Shown: positions 63,953-64,000 of the stretch, piece after piece
Layout: each line of letters starts with the position of its first letter
How positions within the stretch are numbered: position 1 is the first letter of the stretch
Assembly: GCA_017307375.1 (NCBI GenBank)
Contig: JAFKFH010000003.1
Coordinates: forward strand, 186,001 to 250,000
Length of the DNA: 64,000 bases
Direction: 5' to 3'
Source of the DNA: Alphaproteobacteria bacterium
GTDB taxonomy: Bacteria > Pseudomonadota > Alphaproteobacteria > Ferrovibrionales > Ferrovibrionaceae
The notes under the pieces: model-generated
What the model was told of the DNA's origin: nothing
The model's database searches: none
Seen by the model: only the letters and a program-made list of their open reading frames with translations
Program-made: the position numbers and the translations under genes

Positions 63953-64000
63953 GCCGGCCGGGGTATAACGGGCGTCCTGCCGACGCCACGCCCCCCCCGA

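Overview
The window looks like chromosome from a GC-rich alphaproteobacterium, most likely near the Rhodospirillales. Evidence includes an ECF sigma factor paired with an NrsF-type anti-sigma factor, a rhizobial-type L-asparaginase, a gbpR-chvE-gguAB sugar locus followed by an Azospirillum-type L-arabinose/D-galactose 1-dehydrogenase, dnaK-dnaJ, and a candidate MmgR (alpha-r8) small RNA. The genus cannot be fixed from the sequence. No rRNA, tRNA, CRISPR array or intact insertion sequence was recognised. Genes are dense, with many 1-20 base overlaps that mark operons.

Layout. 1-2.3 kb: a LysR fragment, an unknown protein with an internal duplication, and nrsF-ECF sigma (minus strand). 2.4-8.7 kb: a tight seven-gene plus-strand operon, divergent from the sigma gene. 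It encodes a DUF2064 glycosyltransferase, a radical SAM/SPASM protein, a DPM1-like GT2, a PRC-barrel protein, cytochrome b, an MsrP/sulfite-oxidase-like Mo enzyme and a GT-C-like membrane protein. An ECF-type promoter candidate sits in front of it. 8.8-16.5 kb: surface polysaccharide genes, namely a methyltransferase/coiled-coil/GT2 fusion, a WsaF-like glycosyltransferase, Wzm, Wzt with a C-terminal glycan-binding domain, and a TylF-type methyltransferase. 16.7-19 kb: a secreted unknown, the small RNA with its promoter, palindromic operator and terminator, and an acetyl-CoA acetyltransferase. 19-26 kb: a PepSY-flavoreductase fusion, ManC, a response regulator with a degenerate receiver, a dienelactone hydrolase and a phytase-like esterase. 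26-30.4 kb: sulfate activation (cysD, cysNC) with a TPR/GT9-like gene inserted between.

30.4-37.2 kb is a markedly AT-richer island on the minus strand with a deacetylase, two methyltransferase-type proteins and a 1122-residue glycosyltransferase. Two of these share a repeated GWA...VDG...RPDL...GF domain. It looks horizontally acquired. 37.2-50 kb is mostly housekeeping: nth, DUF2244, MFS, creA, dapB, an iodotyrosine-deiodinase-like flavoprotein with its GntR regulator and operators, a toxin-antitoxin pair, dnaJ, dnaK, rarD, mutM, an enoyl-CoA hydratase and rpsT. 50-58 kb holds a divergent LysR/SDR pair, a diguanylate cyclase, a porin, a methyltransferase, a quinone oxidoreductase and an asparaginase. 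58-64 kb is the GbpR-controlled sugar uptake and oxidation operon.

Several loci probably converge on the cell surface: ManC supplies GDP-mannose, Wzm/Wzt export a glycan, and the fusion methyltransferase may cap or measure it. CysD/CysNC may supply PAPS for sulfation. The thiolase and the neighbouring small RNA point to regulated polyhydroxybutyrate metabolism.
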